Shown here piece by piece: positions 1 to 8,357 of a DNA stretch of 64,000 nucleotides (its first letter is position 1; each line of letters begins with the position of its first letter). A program made the translations under genes and the position numbers. The DNA lies in assembly GCF_000633255.1 (NCBI RefSeq), contig NZ_AYMJ01000015.1, positions 124,001 to 188,000 of the forward strand, given 5' to 3'. Source of the DNA: Pseudomonas sp. H1h (GTDB lineage Bacteria > Pseudomonadota > Gammaproteobacteria > Pseudomonadales > Pseudomonadaceae). Under the pieces are notes generated by a model, which was given only the letters and a program-made list of their open reading frames with translations, was not told where the DNA came from and ran no database searches.

Positions 1-440
1 AACCACGCCAGGATGCGCTGAAAATTGCGGGTCATGCCCAACGATTCGCCACGCACTGCCCAGATCGCAAACAGTGTGCGCCCGACCTGCATGAACACGA
101 ACGCCGAGGCAAACATCAGCCCGCGCTCGGTGAAGGCCTGTGGAATAGATGACGACAGCAATAGACCGGCGATCATCAACCCGAACAAGCCGAGGCGGAT
201 CGGCAGTTTTTCCGGGTCAAGCCAGTTGGTGATCCACGAGGTGAAAATCCACACCCACCACACGGCAACCATCAGCAACGCCACCTGCACCGCCCCCGCA
301 ATCGACAGATGCGCGAGCAGCGAATGCGACAACTGAGTCACGGCAAACACGAACACCAGATCGAAAAACAGCTCGACCATGCCGACCTTGCCGCTGTCGA
401 GACTGCCGCGCCCACGCAGCAACGAACGGGAAATACTCAT
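1..440 (-). CDS. Low temperature requirement protein A (LtrA) family membrane protein, 5' part
   Basis: The gene begins at 440 on the minus strand and runs off the left edge, so only about 146 residues are visible. The reading frame opens with MSISRSLLRGRG and then VELFFDLVFVFAVTQLSH, the acidic/aromatic first helix characteristic of the LtrA family. Further hydrophobic segments follow, including a VWWVWIFTSWITNWLDPE stretch that is also typical. LtrA proteins are polytopic inner-membrane proteins with no settled function, first described in Listeria. The neighbouring LysR gene has the same orientation but is separated by a REPIN, so co-transcription is unlikely. The family call is fairly secure from the N-terminal motif; the role is unknown. 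Confidence 0.8.
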   Translation of the reverse strand, partial: MSISRSLLRGRGSLDSGKVGMVELFFDLVFVFAVTQLSHSLLAHLSIAGAVQVALLMVAVWWVWIFTSWITNWLDPEKLPIRLGLFGLMIAGLLLSSSIPQAFTERGLMFASAFVFMQVGRTLFAIWAVRGESLGMTRNFQRILAW

Positions 441-505
441 GGGACAGGTCTCCGCCGGGATCATTGCCATTGAGCAAAGCAGGCCGGCCAGATGAACGCA
501 ACACC

Positions 506-600
506 CTGGCAGGCGTGAGCCTGCTCGCGATGAGGGTGCGCCAGTCGCATCAATGTTGCCTGATACAGCGCTTTCGCGAGCAGGCTCACTCCTGCAGGAG
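506..600. repeat. REPIN (inverted pair of REP palindromes), GTGAGCCTGCTCGCGA subfamily
   Basis: Two copies of a REP-type palindrome face each other: GTGAGCCTGCTCGCGA at about 515-530 and its complement at about 574-591. About 45 nt of spacer separate them. The spacer contains the words GCCTGATAC and CAATGTT, which recur in complement in the element at 55192-55282. It lies between the LtrA gene and the LysR gene, where REPINs normally sit. Confidence 0.85.
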
Positions 601-614
601 ATTTGTGTTGGGGA

Positions 615-1535
615 TCAGGGCGCGGTCAGTGGCCGCTCACTCATGAACGCTTCGAGTCGCGAACGCAGCCAGCGCTCGGCCGGATCGCTGTCGACATGGC
701 TGAGCCAGACCATCGACAGATCCAGCATCGGTGTCTTGAACGGAAACGGTTCCTTGAACAACCGCCCGGAAGCGGCCATGGCTTCGGCGGTGTAGTCCGG
801 CAGGCTGGCGATCAGGTCCGTGCCCGCGAGCAACGCCGGCAACGCACTGTATTGCGGCACCGACAGCACCACATGGCGGGTACGGCCGATTTCCGCCAGC
901 CATTCATCGGCATAGCCACTGATGTTGGCGGTGTGGGACACCAGCACATGCGGGCGTGAGCAGTATTCATCGAGGGTCAGTGGCGAATCAGAAGCATCGG
1001 CGCGCAGGATGCTCGGCTGGATATGCCGCAGCAGTTTGCGCTTGGCATTGGCCGGCAAGCCTCGGGTCTGGCTGATGCCGACGGTAATGTCGCCAGCGGC
1101 CAGCAGGTCGGGAATGCGCCAGTAGTCGACGTGTTGCACCACAAACACCACGCTGGGTGCCTCCTGGCGCAACGCCCGCAACAACGGTGGCAGCAGGCCG
1201 AATTCGACGTCATCGGACAGACCGATGCGAAACGTCATGTTGCTAACGGCCGGGTCGAAATCGTGGGTCAGGCTCAGGGCCACCGACAGCGAATCGAGGG
1301 CCGGCGACAGGTACTTGAACAGTTCTTCGGCGCGGGCGGTCGGCTCCATGCGATGGCCGACGCGGATGAACAGCGGATCATTGAACATCGCGCGCAAGCG
1401 ATTGAGCGCCGAGCTGATGGTCGGCTGGCCAAGAAACAGCTTCTCCGCTGCCCGGGTCACGTTGCGTTCGAGCATCAAGGTTTCAAACACCACCATCAGG
1501 TTGATGTCGGCCTTGCGTAGTTCATTTCGATTCAT
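615..1535 (-). CDS. LysR-family transcriptional regulator, MexT-like
   Basis: A 306-residue LysR regulator. Residues 1-65 form the winged helix-turn-helix (LMVVFETLMLERNVTRAAEK, then GQPTISSALNRLR). The rest is the periplasmic-binding-like co-inducer domain, containing RIGLSDDVEFGLLPPLLRAL. From memory, this phrase and the DPAERWLRSR end closely resemble P. aeruginosa MexT, the activator of the mexEF-oprN efflux operon. No efflux genes are adjacent here, so it may be a paralogue with another regulon. The start ATG at 1535 gives the usual family length. LysR family is near certain; the MexT relationship is an inference. Confidence 0.88.
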   Translation of the reverse strand: MNRNELRKADINLMVVFETLMLERNVTRAAEKLFLGQPTISSALNRLRAMFNDPLFIRVGHRMEPTARAEELFKYLSPALDSLSVALSLTHDFDPAVSNMTFRIGLSDDVEFGLLPPLLRALRQEAPSVVFVVQHVDYWRIPDLLAAGDITVGISQTRGLPANAKRKLLRHIQPSILRADASDSPLTLDEYCSRPHVLVSHTANISGYADEWLAEIGRTRHVVLSVPQYSALPALLAGTDLIASLPDYTAEAMAASGRLFKEPFPFKTPMLDLSMVWLSHVDSDPAERWLRSRLEAFMSERPLTAP

Positions 1536-1623
1536 CCATTGCCCCTGATCCCCAGACTGCGGGCAGTGTATGAAGTCCTTGGGACTGGCGTCTATCAGAC
1601 GATTGGCCGTTTGTTCGACAATT

Positions 1624-3708
1624 TCACTTGACCGTCAGTGTCTTCAGTCCCAGCCCCATGACGCGCGCATCATCATTGAAGCCGAGCTTTTTCGGGCTGA
1701 CGGCATCGGGCAGATGCAGCCGGACGTCCAGAAACTCCTCCGCGGCCAGGGCGGCGCTGAGCGGAATTTCCAGCCGATTGTCCTGTACCTGGGTCAGACG
1801 CGTTGAATACGCCTCTACACCATTGATGCTGACGATCACCCGCTGGCTGAGATTCGGCGGCATGGCAAACGCCAAGGCATCGATCACGATCGCACGTGCT
1901 CCGGGGGTGACTCGCAGCAGCAATTCCGCATCCTGCCCGTCACTCCAGGTACCCCAGGCTTCCGGCGTTGACCAGCCTTTGGCCAGTTGCCGCGTGCTGC
2001 GATTGAAGGCCTGCACCAGCCCCGGCTGACTCAACGGTATCGGCGACATTGCCCGCCCCTGATCAACCATCGCCCGGCATTGGCCACAGTGCTTCCAGCC
2101 TGGGGCCAGCACGACAAAGTCATCGACTCGGGTCAACAGATCGGTGTCGCTGTGAATGCTTTTTACTGCCAGCGCCAGCGCATCGTCATCGAGGATGTAC
2201 AGCGAGTCGGCGTCGTACTGGCCACTGGCAAGTTCGCTTTGCGTGGTGCGCTGCAGCTTTTCCAGCGCTTTGGGGCTCGTACGCCCCAGGTAGGCCGCAT
2301 CGGTTTTCAGCCCGCGGGTGGCGGCGAAATCGGCAATCGCCTGCCACTGGTCTGGCTGGTTTTTCGGCGTCACGGCACGGATGCTCTTGTAGTGTGCCGC
2401 CGCGCTGTCCCAGAACGGATCATGCATCGGGCTGACCCAGGCCACGGCTTCCGGGACCATTTTCGCAGCGTTCAAACCGGCCCAGACAATCCGCATATCG
2501 GCAACTTGCACCGCCAGCGCGAGCGCCAGCAGCCCGATGGCGATTCGCGGTCGATAGCCGCGTACCACCAGATAAGTGAGCAGTATCACGATGACGTAAA
2601 ACACCGGCCAGAACATCCGTCCCGAGGCGCGGAAAATATTCGAAAGCCCCACCACAAACTTCGGTAACGGATAACTGAAGGTCTGCAGGCCGACACCGAT
2701 ATGGTTCGACAGCGCGAACAGGGTCAACCCGATCAAGGCCCAGAACAGCAACGGGCGACGGTTCAGCAGTGCCTTCAGCGAAATGCCGCTGCGGTACCAG
2801 CCAATCAGGGCCAAGGGCACCAGCAGCAGCACGCCAAGCCCCAGATAATTGAAACCTTCGTAATCGCCGCCGGCCGTGGGAATGTTAGCCAGAACATAAG
2901 ACCAACCGTCCGCATCCACCAGCGACAGCAGGTTCATGCGATAAAAGCCGAAGCCACCGCTCACCGCGCCACCGGAAATACTGAAATAACCCGCTTGCCA
3001 GCAGCACACGCTCACCAGCGCGAACAAACTGCCCAGCTCGATCAGAACCTGACGGCGGGTCAGTTTATCCGCCCGCAGTTTGCCAAACAGATCTGCCACC
3101 CAGATCAGCGCCACCATGCCCAACAGGTAGGCATGAACCAACGCCGTCACGGCCAGTAACGCACCCCATGCCAGGCGTCGGCGCTGCAGTGCCGGGTGCA
3201 ACGCCAGATATAGCGCCGCGAGAATCAGGAAGTGCGCGGCCAGCGAAAGATGGCCACCTGTACGCAAAAACATCGGCGGCGAAAATACCAGGAGACCGGC
3301 ACCGAGCAGGCGCAATAAAGGGTTTTCGGTGATCAAGCCGAGCAGCTTCCAGGCAAACCAGGCTTGCAGAACGAAACACAGCAACAACCACATGCCAAAG
3401 TACTGGAAGGTCTCCGGCAGCCACGCGTTGAAGGGTTTGAACAGCAGCGCCAGCAGCGGATTGGAGTCGGAGAAAATGATCGCGCTGCCCAGCTCCATCC
3501 CATAGGACGGGTTCAGCCCGAGAGGAAAGGTCCAGGGCGAATGGCGAAAGAACACCCAGCCCAGATAATGCGTTGCCGGGTCACCGTCCTTGAGCCAGGC
3601 AATGTTTTGTGGATCAAGGGCACGCGGGCCGATCACCAGAAAGAACGCCAGCGCCCCCAACAGGATCGGCAACAGCGCCAAGGCCGGGTGCTTGTTCAAG
3701 TCCTTCAT
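1624..3708 (-). CDS. DUF6311-type polytopic membrane protein, probable glycan-modifying transferase
   Basis: 694 residues. The first ~420 residues hold about ten hydrophobic helices, from ALALLPILLGALAFFLVIG at the N-terminus to LLALALAVQV. A soluble C-terminal part follows. The acidic loop DGDPATHYLGW after the first helix is where GT-C transferases and relatives keep their catalytic acids. DUF6311 proteins are commonly found beside GtrA/GtrB genes. The start overlaps the GtrA stop by 4 nt (ATGA), so it is the last gene of a translationally coupled operon. I infer that it transfers a lipid-linked sugar to a surface polymer, analogous to the serotype-specific Gtr transferases. Enzyme activity is not shown by the sequence. 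Confidence 0.72.
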   Translation of the reverse strand: MKDLNKHPALALLPILLGALAFFLVIGPRALDPQNIAWLKDGDPATHYLGWVFFRHSPWTFPLGLNPSYGMELGSAIIFSDSNPLLALLFKPFNAWLPETFQYFGMWLLLCFVLQAWFAWKLLGLITENPLLRLLGAGLLVFSPPMFLRTGGHLSLAAHFLILAALYLALHPALQRRRLAWGALLAVTALVHAYLLGMVALIWVADLFGKLRADKLTRRQVLIELGSLFALVSVCCWQAGYFSISGGAVSGGFGFYRMNLLSLVDADGWSYVLANIPTAGGDYEGFNYLGLGVLLLVPLALIGWYRSGISLKALLNRRPLLFWALIGLTLFALSNHIGVGLQTFSYPLPKFVVGLSNIFRASGRMFWPVFYVIVILLTYLVVRGYRPRIAIGLLALALAVQVADMRIVWAGLNAAKMVPEAVAWVSPMHDPFWDSAAAHYKSIRAVTPKNQPDQWQAIADFAATRGLKTDAAYLGRTSPKALEKLQRTTQSELASGQYDADSLYILDDDALALAVKSIHSDTDLLTRVDDFVVLAPGWKHCGQCRAMVDQGRAMSPIPLSQPGLVQAFNRSTRQLAKGWSTPEAWGTWSDGQDAELLLRVTPGARAIVIDALAFAMPPNLSQRVIVSINGVEAYSTRLTQVQDNRLEIPLSAALAAEEFLDVRLHLPDAVSPKKLGFNDDARVMGLGLKTLTVK

Positions 3709-4091
3709 CGGTACGTCCAGAAGTTATGCAGCACGAAGGTGAACGCCGGAATGATCAGTGCCACGGCACCGATGCCCAGCAAATAGTGAAGACCGGCGAT
3801 CTGCGCCGCCCATGCGACGAACATGGCCAACAGAAATCCGCCAAAGGACACCAGCATGAAGCGCGACAGCGTTCTGCCATGCAGCCGGGCGGAGAAACTC
3901 CAGGTGGTGTTGATCAAATAGGACACCACCGTCGCCACGGCAAATGCCACACCGTTGGCCAGCGGCGGTTGCGGGGCCACGAAGTTGATGAACAACACCG
4001 CCACCAGTGCATGCAGGGCCGTGACGAACAGACCGGTCACGGCAAAGCGCAAACCGCGCTGGATCAACGCCGCTCTGTCGGCTGATGTCAC
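3705..4091 (-). CDS. GtrA family membrane protein (putative lipid-linked sugar flippase)
   Basis: 128 residues with four hydrophobic segments: FAVTGLFVTALHALVAVLF, the VAFAVATVVSYLINTTWSFS region, SFGGFLLAMFVAWAAQIAG and IGAVALIIPAFTFVLHNFW. The motif YLINTTWSFS, and the ending FVLHNFWTYR, are hallmarks of GtrA. In O-antigen glucosylation clusters GtrA moves undecaprenyl-phosphate-glucose across the inner membrane. The gene overlaps its neighbours by 4 nt on both sides. A second candidate frame in the same interval starts at 4116 but lacks these motifs. Confidence 0.88.
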   Translation of the reverse strand: MTSADRAALIQRGLRFAVTGLFVTALHALVAVLFINFVAPQPPLANGVAFAVATVVSYLINTTWSFSARLHGRTLSRFMLVSFGGFLLAMFVAWAAQIAGLHYLLGIGAVALIIPAFTFVLHNFWTYR

Positions 4092-4798
4092 GGCTTGCGC
4101 GCCAGCACAAACACACTCAGACCGGCCAGGCGGTTCACGCCCATCAGCGGCAGTTCAAGGCTGCACAGGGTCTTGAGCACGCTGTTGACCAGCGGATGAT
4201 GGCGTTTGAGCTGAGACTGCGGTGCTGCAGCCTGCGGCCCTTTGGGCAGCAGACGCAACGCCGCCGCGATCGGAAACACCGCACCGAAATAATAGGCACC
4301 GCGCTGCACAGTCAACCCGGCGTCATGGGCCAGGGTTTCAAACTGCGCAAGGGTGTAGCGGCGTTTGTGTTCGAGGAAGTCGTCGTGTCCGCTCCATAGG
4401 AACTGGAACGCCGGCACGGTCATCAGGAAACGGCTGCCGGACGGCACTTTATCGACATAAGCCTTGAGCAGGCCAAGGTCGTCGTCGACATGCTCCAGCA
4501 CGTCCATGAGCAGCACCAGATCGGCGTCGATGGCGTCAATGTCGCGGCGGTAATGCACCGGTTTGCCGGCCGTTGTCGCGTCCGAATCGGCGGGGTAGCT
4601 GATGTCGACGCACCACGCTTCCTGCGCAGTGGTTTGGGTCAACAGATGGTGGGAGAAAAAACCCGACCCGGCGCCCACGTCGAGAATCCGCGTGATCGGC
4701 GCATCGCCCAGCAAACGCCGGGTCGCTGCAGCTTTGGAGCAGTAGTACCAATGCTCGCCGATGCTGTCGCCGAGGATGTCTGTTTCCTTGAGATCCAT
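4088..4798 (-). CDS. Class I SAM-dependent methyltransferase in glycan operon
   Basis: 236 residues. The SAM-binding motif I, ILDVGAGSGFFSHHLL, lies near residues 37-52. The post-motif acidic segment LVLLMDVLEHVDDDLGLL is near residue 95, followed by the usual TVPAFQFLWSGHD strand. The C-terminus is hydrophobic, which may bring the enzyme to the membrane. It starts 3 nt after the GT2 stop and overlaps GtrA by 4 nt. The substrate is unknown. From its position it may methylate a glycan or its lipid carrier, but that is inference. Confidence 0.82.
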   Translation of the reverse strand: MDLKETDILGDSIGEHWYYCSKAAATRRLLGDAPITRILDVGAGSGFFSHHLLTQTTAQEAWCVDISYPADSDATTAGKPVHYRRDIDAIDADLVLLMDVLEHVDDDLGLLKAYVDKVPSGSRFLMTVPAFQFLWSGHDDFLEHKRRYTLAQFETLAHDAGLTVQRGAYYFGAVFPIAAALRLLPKGPQAAAPQSQLKRHHPLVNSVLKTLCSLELPLMGVNRLAGLSVFVLARKP

Positions 4799-4801
4799 GT
4801 T

Positions 4802-5767
4802 TCAGTCCTTGGGGTCGTAGACGCGACGCACCAGAAAAACCGGCCGGCGTTTGGATTCGATATAAGTGCGACCGAGGTACTCGCCGAGCACGCCGATGCC
4901 GATCAGTTGCAGGCCACCGAGGAACGTCACCGCAACCATCAGCGAGGCGTAACCGGGCATGTCGACGCCATGAATCAACGTGCGCACCACAATAAAAATG
5001 GCAAAGGCAAAGGACACCAGCGAGACCATCGCCCCGATGTAGGTCCAGATGCGCAGCGGTTCGGTGCTGAAACTGGTGATGCCTTCCAGGGCAAAATTCC
5101 ACAGCCGCCAGCCGTTGAACTTGCTCTCCCCGGCCACACGCTCGGGGCGCTCGTAATCGACGTGGGTGGTACGAAACCCGACCCAGGCAAACAGGCCCTT
5201 CATGAAGCGCCGGGACTCCGGCAGGGTCAGCAAGGCATCGACCACGCAGCGGTCCATCAGGCGGAAATCACCGACGTTTTCCGGCAGCGGTTGCTCGGCG
5301 ATCTTGTTGTGCAAGCGATAGAACCAGTGCGCCGAAGTCTGCTTGGCCCAGGTGTCGCTGCGGCGACTGATGCGATGGCCGAGCACCACCTCGTAGCCTT
5401 CGCGCCAACGCTCGATCATTTGCAGGATGATTTCGGGCGGGTCCTGCAGATCGGCATCGATGGGAACGACAATCTGCCCGGTGGCGATCTGCAATCCCGC
5501 AGACAGCGCCGCCTCTTTACCGAAGTTGCGACTCAGGTCGACGATGCGCAGACGCGCGTCGTGCTGCTGGCGTTGCAGCAGCCGCTCAAGCGTGGCATCG
5601 GTGCTGCCGTCGTTGACGAATACCAGTTCCAGATCAATCGACGCCTGGTGCTGGAAAACTTCATCGATGCGCAGGACGAACGCATCGAGACTGTCCTCCT
5701 CGTTAAAAACGGGGACAACCAGCGATAACGTGACCCGTGTAGCCTGTGGCGTTCCGTGCTCAGTCAA
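4802..5767 (-). CDS. Family 2 glycosyltransferase, GtrB/DPM1-like
   Basis: 321 residues. The N-terminal GT-A domain shows LSLVVPVFNEEDSLDAF (about residues 14-30), LVFVNDGSTDATLE and the acidic DADLQDPP motif. Two C-terminal transmembrane helices follow, and the signature GEYLGRTYIESKRRPVF comes near the end. This architecture matches GtrB and bactoprenol-phosphate glucosyltransferases, which charge undecaprenyl phosphate with a sugar on the cytoplasmic side. It is the first gene of the four-gene operon. The start at 5767 is the first ATG before the conserved LSLVVPVFNE segment. Confidence 0.88.
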   Translation of the reverse strand: MTEHGTPQATRVTLSLVVPVFNEEDSLDAFVLRIDEVFQHQASIDLELVFVNDGSTDATLERLLQRQQHDARLRIVDLSRNFGKEAALSAGLQIATGQIVVPIDADLQDPPEIILQMIERWREGYEVVLGHRISRRSDTWAKQTSAHWFYRLHNKIAEQPLPENVGDFRLMDRCVVDALLTLPESRRFMKGLFAWVGFRTTHVDYERPERVAGESKFNGWRLWNFALEGITSFSTEPLRIWTYIGAMVSLVSFAFAIFIVVRTLIHGVDMPGYASLMVAVTFLGGLQLIGIGVLGEYLGRTYIESKRRPVFLVRRVYDPKD

Positions 5768-6043
5768 GGGAATGCTCTTTTTATAGTGATTGTCGGTCGT
5801 CGAAGGATTTTCGACGCCATGAGCCGTCCCGTATTAAGCAGTAGCGTTGATAGCCTTGCAAGGTGGAAATGGCGACATTTTGGCCAATCCAGACGCCGAT
5901 GCGTGCGCTCTAGCCCGCACTCTTCAGAAACATCCACCAACGATTGGAAACAAATACCCGATAGCGAAAAAAACTCGCTCCGCTAGGCTTGCGTCGATGC
6001 GCCACACAGGCTGTCGCAATAACCATCGCAAGGAGCGAACCGA

Positions 6044-6235
6044 ATGTATTTCGAGATCTACAGGCAATCCCGCGGCACCCCGACCACCGGCAAAGGTCAA
6101 TGGCGCTGGAGGCTGCGGGCGGGGAACCACGAGACAGTTGCCAGTGGCGAGTCGTATATGAACAAGGCCGACTGCTTACATGTGATCGAGTTGATCAAGG
6201 GTGTGCAGGGCGAAACACCGGTGAAGGAAATCTGA
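6044..6235 (+). CDS. Small YegP-type (DUF1508) protein
   Basis: 63 residues, beginning MYFEIYRQSRGTPTTGKGQW and containing GNHETVASGESYMNKADCL, the pattern of a DUF1508/YegP repeat (fold: beta strands followed by a helix). A strong ribosome-binding site (AAGGAGCG) lies 8 nt upstream of the ATG. Only one repeat is present; a two-repeat relative occurs at 63513-63857. The function of the family is not established. It is preceded by about 275 nt with no gene that I can recognise. Confidence 0.75.
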   Translation: MYFEIYRQSRGTPTTGKGQWRWRLRAGNHETVASGESYMNKADCLHVIELIKGVQGETPVKEI

Positions 6236-6388
6236 CCCCACCAGTCGGTGTAGCGCCGTTTCCTACAGCCTCTTCCTTTTTTGCCTGAACCACTGGCGAA
6301 GCACGTTGGCGCCCCTACGCTCTTCAGCGTATGGGGCCATCCGGCTCTGTTGCGCCACATAACATTCAAGCCAAAAAGGAGCCGCACC

Positions 6389-6595
6389 ATGGCTAGAGAC
6401 AAAGCGAAAGACGACAAGCACTTCAACTGCACCCAAACACACGAAGCCGACTACGTCGCCAGCCTCTATCCGCACGCCAAGGATGAAGTGAAAACCTTCC
6501 TGGCCACGGCTTGCAAGGACAACACGCTGCATAACTCGACGCACAAGGAGGTGTACGACTTGATCAAACGCAAGCTGGGGCACTCGCAGCCGTGA
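6389..6595 (+). CDS. Small conserved hypothetical protein
   Basis: 68 residues, highly charged (MARDKAKDDKHFNC...), with a His/Cys-containing N-terminus and a helical C-terminus ending KLGHSQP. I do not recognise a domain. The start was chosen at the ATG at 6389 because AAAAAGGAG sits just upstream. An upstream in-frame start at 6281 would add residues with no homologous look. The gene ends shortly before a strong intrinsic terminator at 6631-6671, consistent with a real short transcript. Confidence 0.65.
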   Translation: MARDKAKDDKHFNCTQTHEADYVASLYPHAKDEVKTFLATACKDNTLHNSTHKEVYDLIKRKLGHSQP

Positions 6596-6630
6596 GTGAC
6601 TGGGGCGGGTTTCGATAAAACCCGCGGAAA

Positions 6631-6671
6631 CAAAAAAGCCCCGTAGCTTCTCAGCTACGGGGCTTTTTCTA
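6631..6671. terminator. Bidirectional rho-independent terminator
   Basis: A perfect 12-bp stem (AGCCCCGTAGCT at 6637-6648 with its complement at 6653-6664) closes a 4-nt loop. It is flanked by A6 on the left and T5 on the right. It serves the small plus-strand gene ending at 6595 and the minus-strand tRNA-Ser. Confidence 0.9.
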
Positions 6672-6675
6672 TGTA

Positions 6676-6765
6676 TGGCGGAGAGATAGGGATTCGAACC
6701 CTAGGTACCGGTGAAGGTACAACGGATTTCGAATCCGTCCCATTCGGCCACTCTGGCATCTCTCC
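6676..6765 (-). tRNA. tRNA-Ser (anticodon CGA)
   Basis: The minus strand reads GGAGAGATGCCAGAGTGGCC at the 5' end. The anticodon arm is ACGGATT-CGA-AATCCGT. A long variable arm typical of serine tRNAs follows, then a GGTTCGAATCC T-arm, the closing acceptor strand ATCTCTCC, discriminator G and an encoded CCA. It is 90 nt long and decodes UCG. Confidence 0.96.
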
Positions 6766-6775
6766 AACGGCGCGC

Positions 6776-6804
6776 ATCATAACAACACTTTTGCCGAAAG
6801 CAAA
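6776..6804 (-). promoter_or_regulatory. Sigma-70 promoter of tRNA-Ser
   Basis: On the minus strand a TATGAT -10 box (6781-6776) lies 16-17 nt downstream of TTGCTT/TTTGCT (-35, about 6804-6798). A GC-rich discriminator (GCGCGCC) leads to the tRNA 5' end, as expected for a stringently controlled tRNA promoter. Confidence 0.65.
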
Positions 6805-6849
6805 CCCTCTTTCGCAAAATTTCTCCGTGCTATCAGATGCTTGCGTCGA

Positions 6850-7563
6850 TTAAAGCGGCACACCCAGACGGTTGGCAACTTCTTCGTAGGCTTCGATGAC
6901 GTCACCGAGGCCCTGGCGGAAGCGGTCCTTGTCCATCTTCTTCTTGGTGTCCTTGTCCCACAGACGGCAGCCGTCCGGGCTGAACTCGTCGCCCAGGACG
7001 ATGGAGCCGTCACTGAACACACCGAACTCAAGCTTGAAGTCCACCAGCAGCAGACCGGCGTCGTCGAACAGTTTGCTCAGGACTTCGTTGACCTTGAGCG
7101 ACAGTTCTTTCATGCGCGCCAGTTGCTCGGCGGTGCCCCAACCAAATGCCACAACGTGGGATTCGTTGATGAACGGGTCGCCCTTGGCGTCGTCCTTCAG
7201 GAACAGTTCGAAGGTGTAAGGGTTGAGCTTCAGCCCCTCTTCAACGCCCAGACGCTTGACCAGGCTGCCGGCGGCGTAGTTACGCACGACGCACTCGACC
7301 GGGATCATGTCGAGTTTTTTCACCAGAACTTCGTTGTCGGCCAGCAGTTTGTCGAATTGGGTCGGAATGCCGGCCGCTTCGAGTTTCTGCATGATGAAGG
7401 CGTTGAACTTGTTGTTCACCATGCCTTTGCGGTCGAGCTGCTCGATGCGCTTGCCGTCGAACGCCGAGGTGTCGTTGCGAAACAGCAGGATCAAGCGGTC
7501 AGCGTCATCGGTCTTGTAAACCGATTTGGCTTTGCCGCGGTAGAGTTCTTCACGTTTTTCCAT
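6850..7563 (-). CDS. purC: Phosphoribosylaminoimidazole-succinocarboxamide synthase
   Basis: 237 residues, full length for bacterial PurC. It opens [20 protein letters not shown] and contains [16 protein letters not shown], then the [17 protein letters not shown] substrate-binding segment, and LVDFKLEFG and [14 protein letters not shown] towards the C-terminus. It ligates CAIR and aspartate to give SAICAR, step 7 of purine synthesis, in the cytoplasm. It is the last gene of the dapA-bamC-MBL-purC group, an order related to E. coli dapA-bamC-purC. Confidence 0.97.
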   Translation of the reverse strand: MEKREELYRGKAKSVYKTDDADRLILLFRNDTSAFDGKRIEQLDRKGMVNNKFNAFIMQKLEAAGIPTQFDKLLADNEVLVKKLDMIPVECVVRNYAAGSLVKRLGVEEGLKLNPYTFELFLKDDAKGDPFINESHVVAFGWGTAEQLARMKELSLKVNEVLSKLFDDAGLLLVDFKLEFGVFSDGSIVLGDEFSPDGCRLWDKDTKKKMDKDRFRQGLGDVIEAYEEVANRLGVPL

Positions 7564-7591
7564 GATGGGCTCCGCTTGCTAAGTAGATGGG

Positions 7592-8353
7592 CTAGGCGAT
7601 ATGGCGCCAGTCGAGCCCTGAATCTTGATCGGCCAGTTGCAGCCAGTCCGGGTCGCACCCGAGGGTGTCGACGAAACATTGCCGGGCCAGCTGCGGCAGG
7701 TTGTTCTTGCTGCTCAGGTGGGCGAGAACCAGATGCTGCAAGCCCTGCCACCCCAACTCGGCCACCAGGAATGCCGCCTGATGGTTATTCAAATGTCCCA
7801 GCTCGCCGCCCACCCGCTGCTTGAGAAAGTACGGGTAGTGACCACGAGCCAGCATGTCGCGGCAGTGGTTGGACTCGATCATCAATGCATCGAGATCCCG
7901 ATAACCGTCCAGCACCCGCTCGCAGTAGGAACCCAGGTCGGTCAGCAGGCCGAAGCGCCGCTGCTCGTTATCACTGAATACATACTGGGTCGGCTCTTGC
8001 GCATCGTGGGCCACGGCAATGACCCGGATGCTCAGTGCGCCGATCTGCAGCTGCTCGCCGCAGGCCAGAAAGCCTGCGGGTTCGATCGGTTTGCGCATCC
8101 CGCGCAGTGTGCCGCGACTGAGGTAGACCGGCAGATTGTAGCGCCGAGACAGCAAACCCACGCCATGCACGTGGTCGGCATGTTCGTGGGTCACGAGTAT
8201 CGCGCTCAGTTGCGCCGGGTTCACACCCAGGCGCAACAGGCGTTTTTCGGTTTCCCGCAGGGAAAAACCACAATCCACCAGCACATACGTATCAGCACTG
8301 GCGATCAGCGTGCCGTTCCCTTGGCTACCGCTGCCGAGAACGGCAAAACGCAT
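7592..8353 (-). CDS. MBL-fold metallohydrolase, YycJ-type
   Basis: 253 residues. The metal-binding signature THEHADHVHG (HxHxDH) lies near residue 58, after MRFAVLGSGSQGNGTLI and DCGFSLRETEKRL. A second histidine cluster (ESNHCRDML, LGHLNN, LAHLSSKNN) supplies the remaining ligands of a two-metal hydrolase. YycJ/WalJ relatives are putative exonucleases or phosphodiesterases; the substrate here is unknown. The gene lies between bamC (4-nt gap) and purC (28-nt gap), so it is probably in the same transcript. Confidence 0.85.
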   Translation of the reverse strand: MRFAVLGSGSQGNGTLIASADTYVLVDCGFSLRETEKRLLRLGVNPAQLSAILVTHEHADHVHGVGLLSRRYNLPVYLSRGTLRGMRKPIEPAGFLACGEQLQIGALSIRVIAVAHDAQEPTQYVFSDNEQRRFGLLTDLGSYCERVLDGYRDLDALMIESNHCRDMLARGHYPYFLKQRVGGELGHLNNHQAAFLVAELGWQGLQHLVLAHLSSKNNLPQLARQCFVDTLGCDPDWLQLADQDSGLDWRHIA

Positions 8354-8357
8354 GTGA

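Noticed and set aside
4490..5728. A 412-codon plus-strand frame opposite the GT2 and methyltransferase genes
   Set aside because: No domain features, and both opposite-strand genes are strongly supported.
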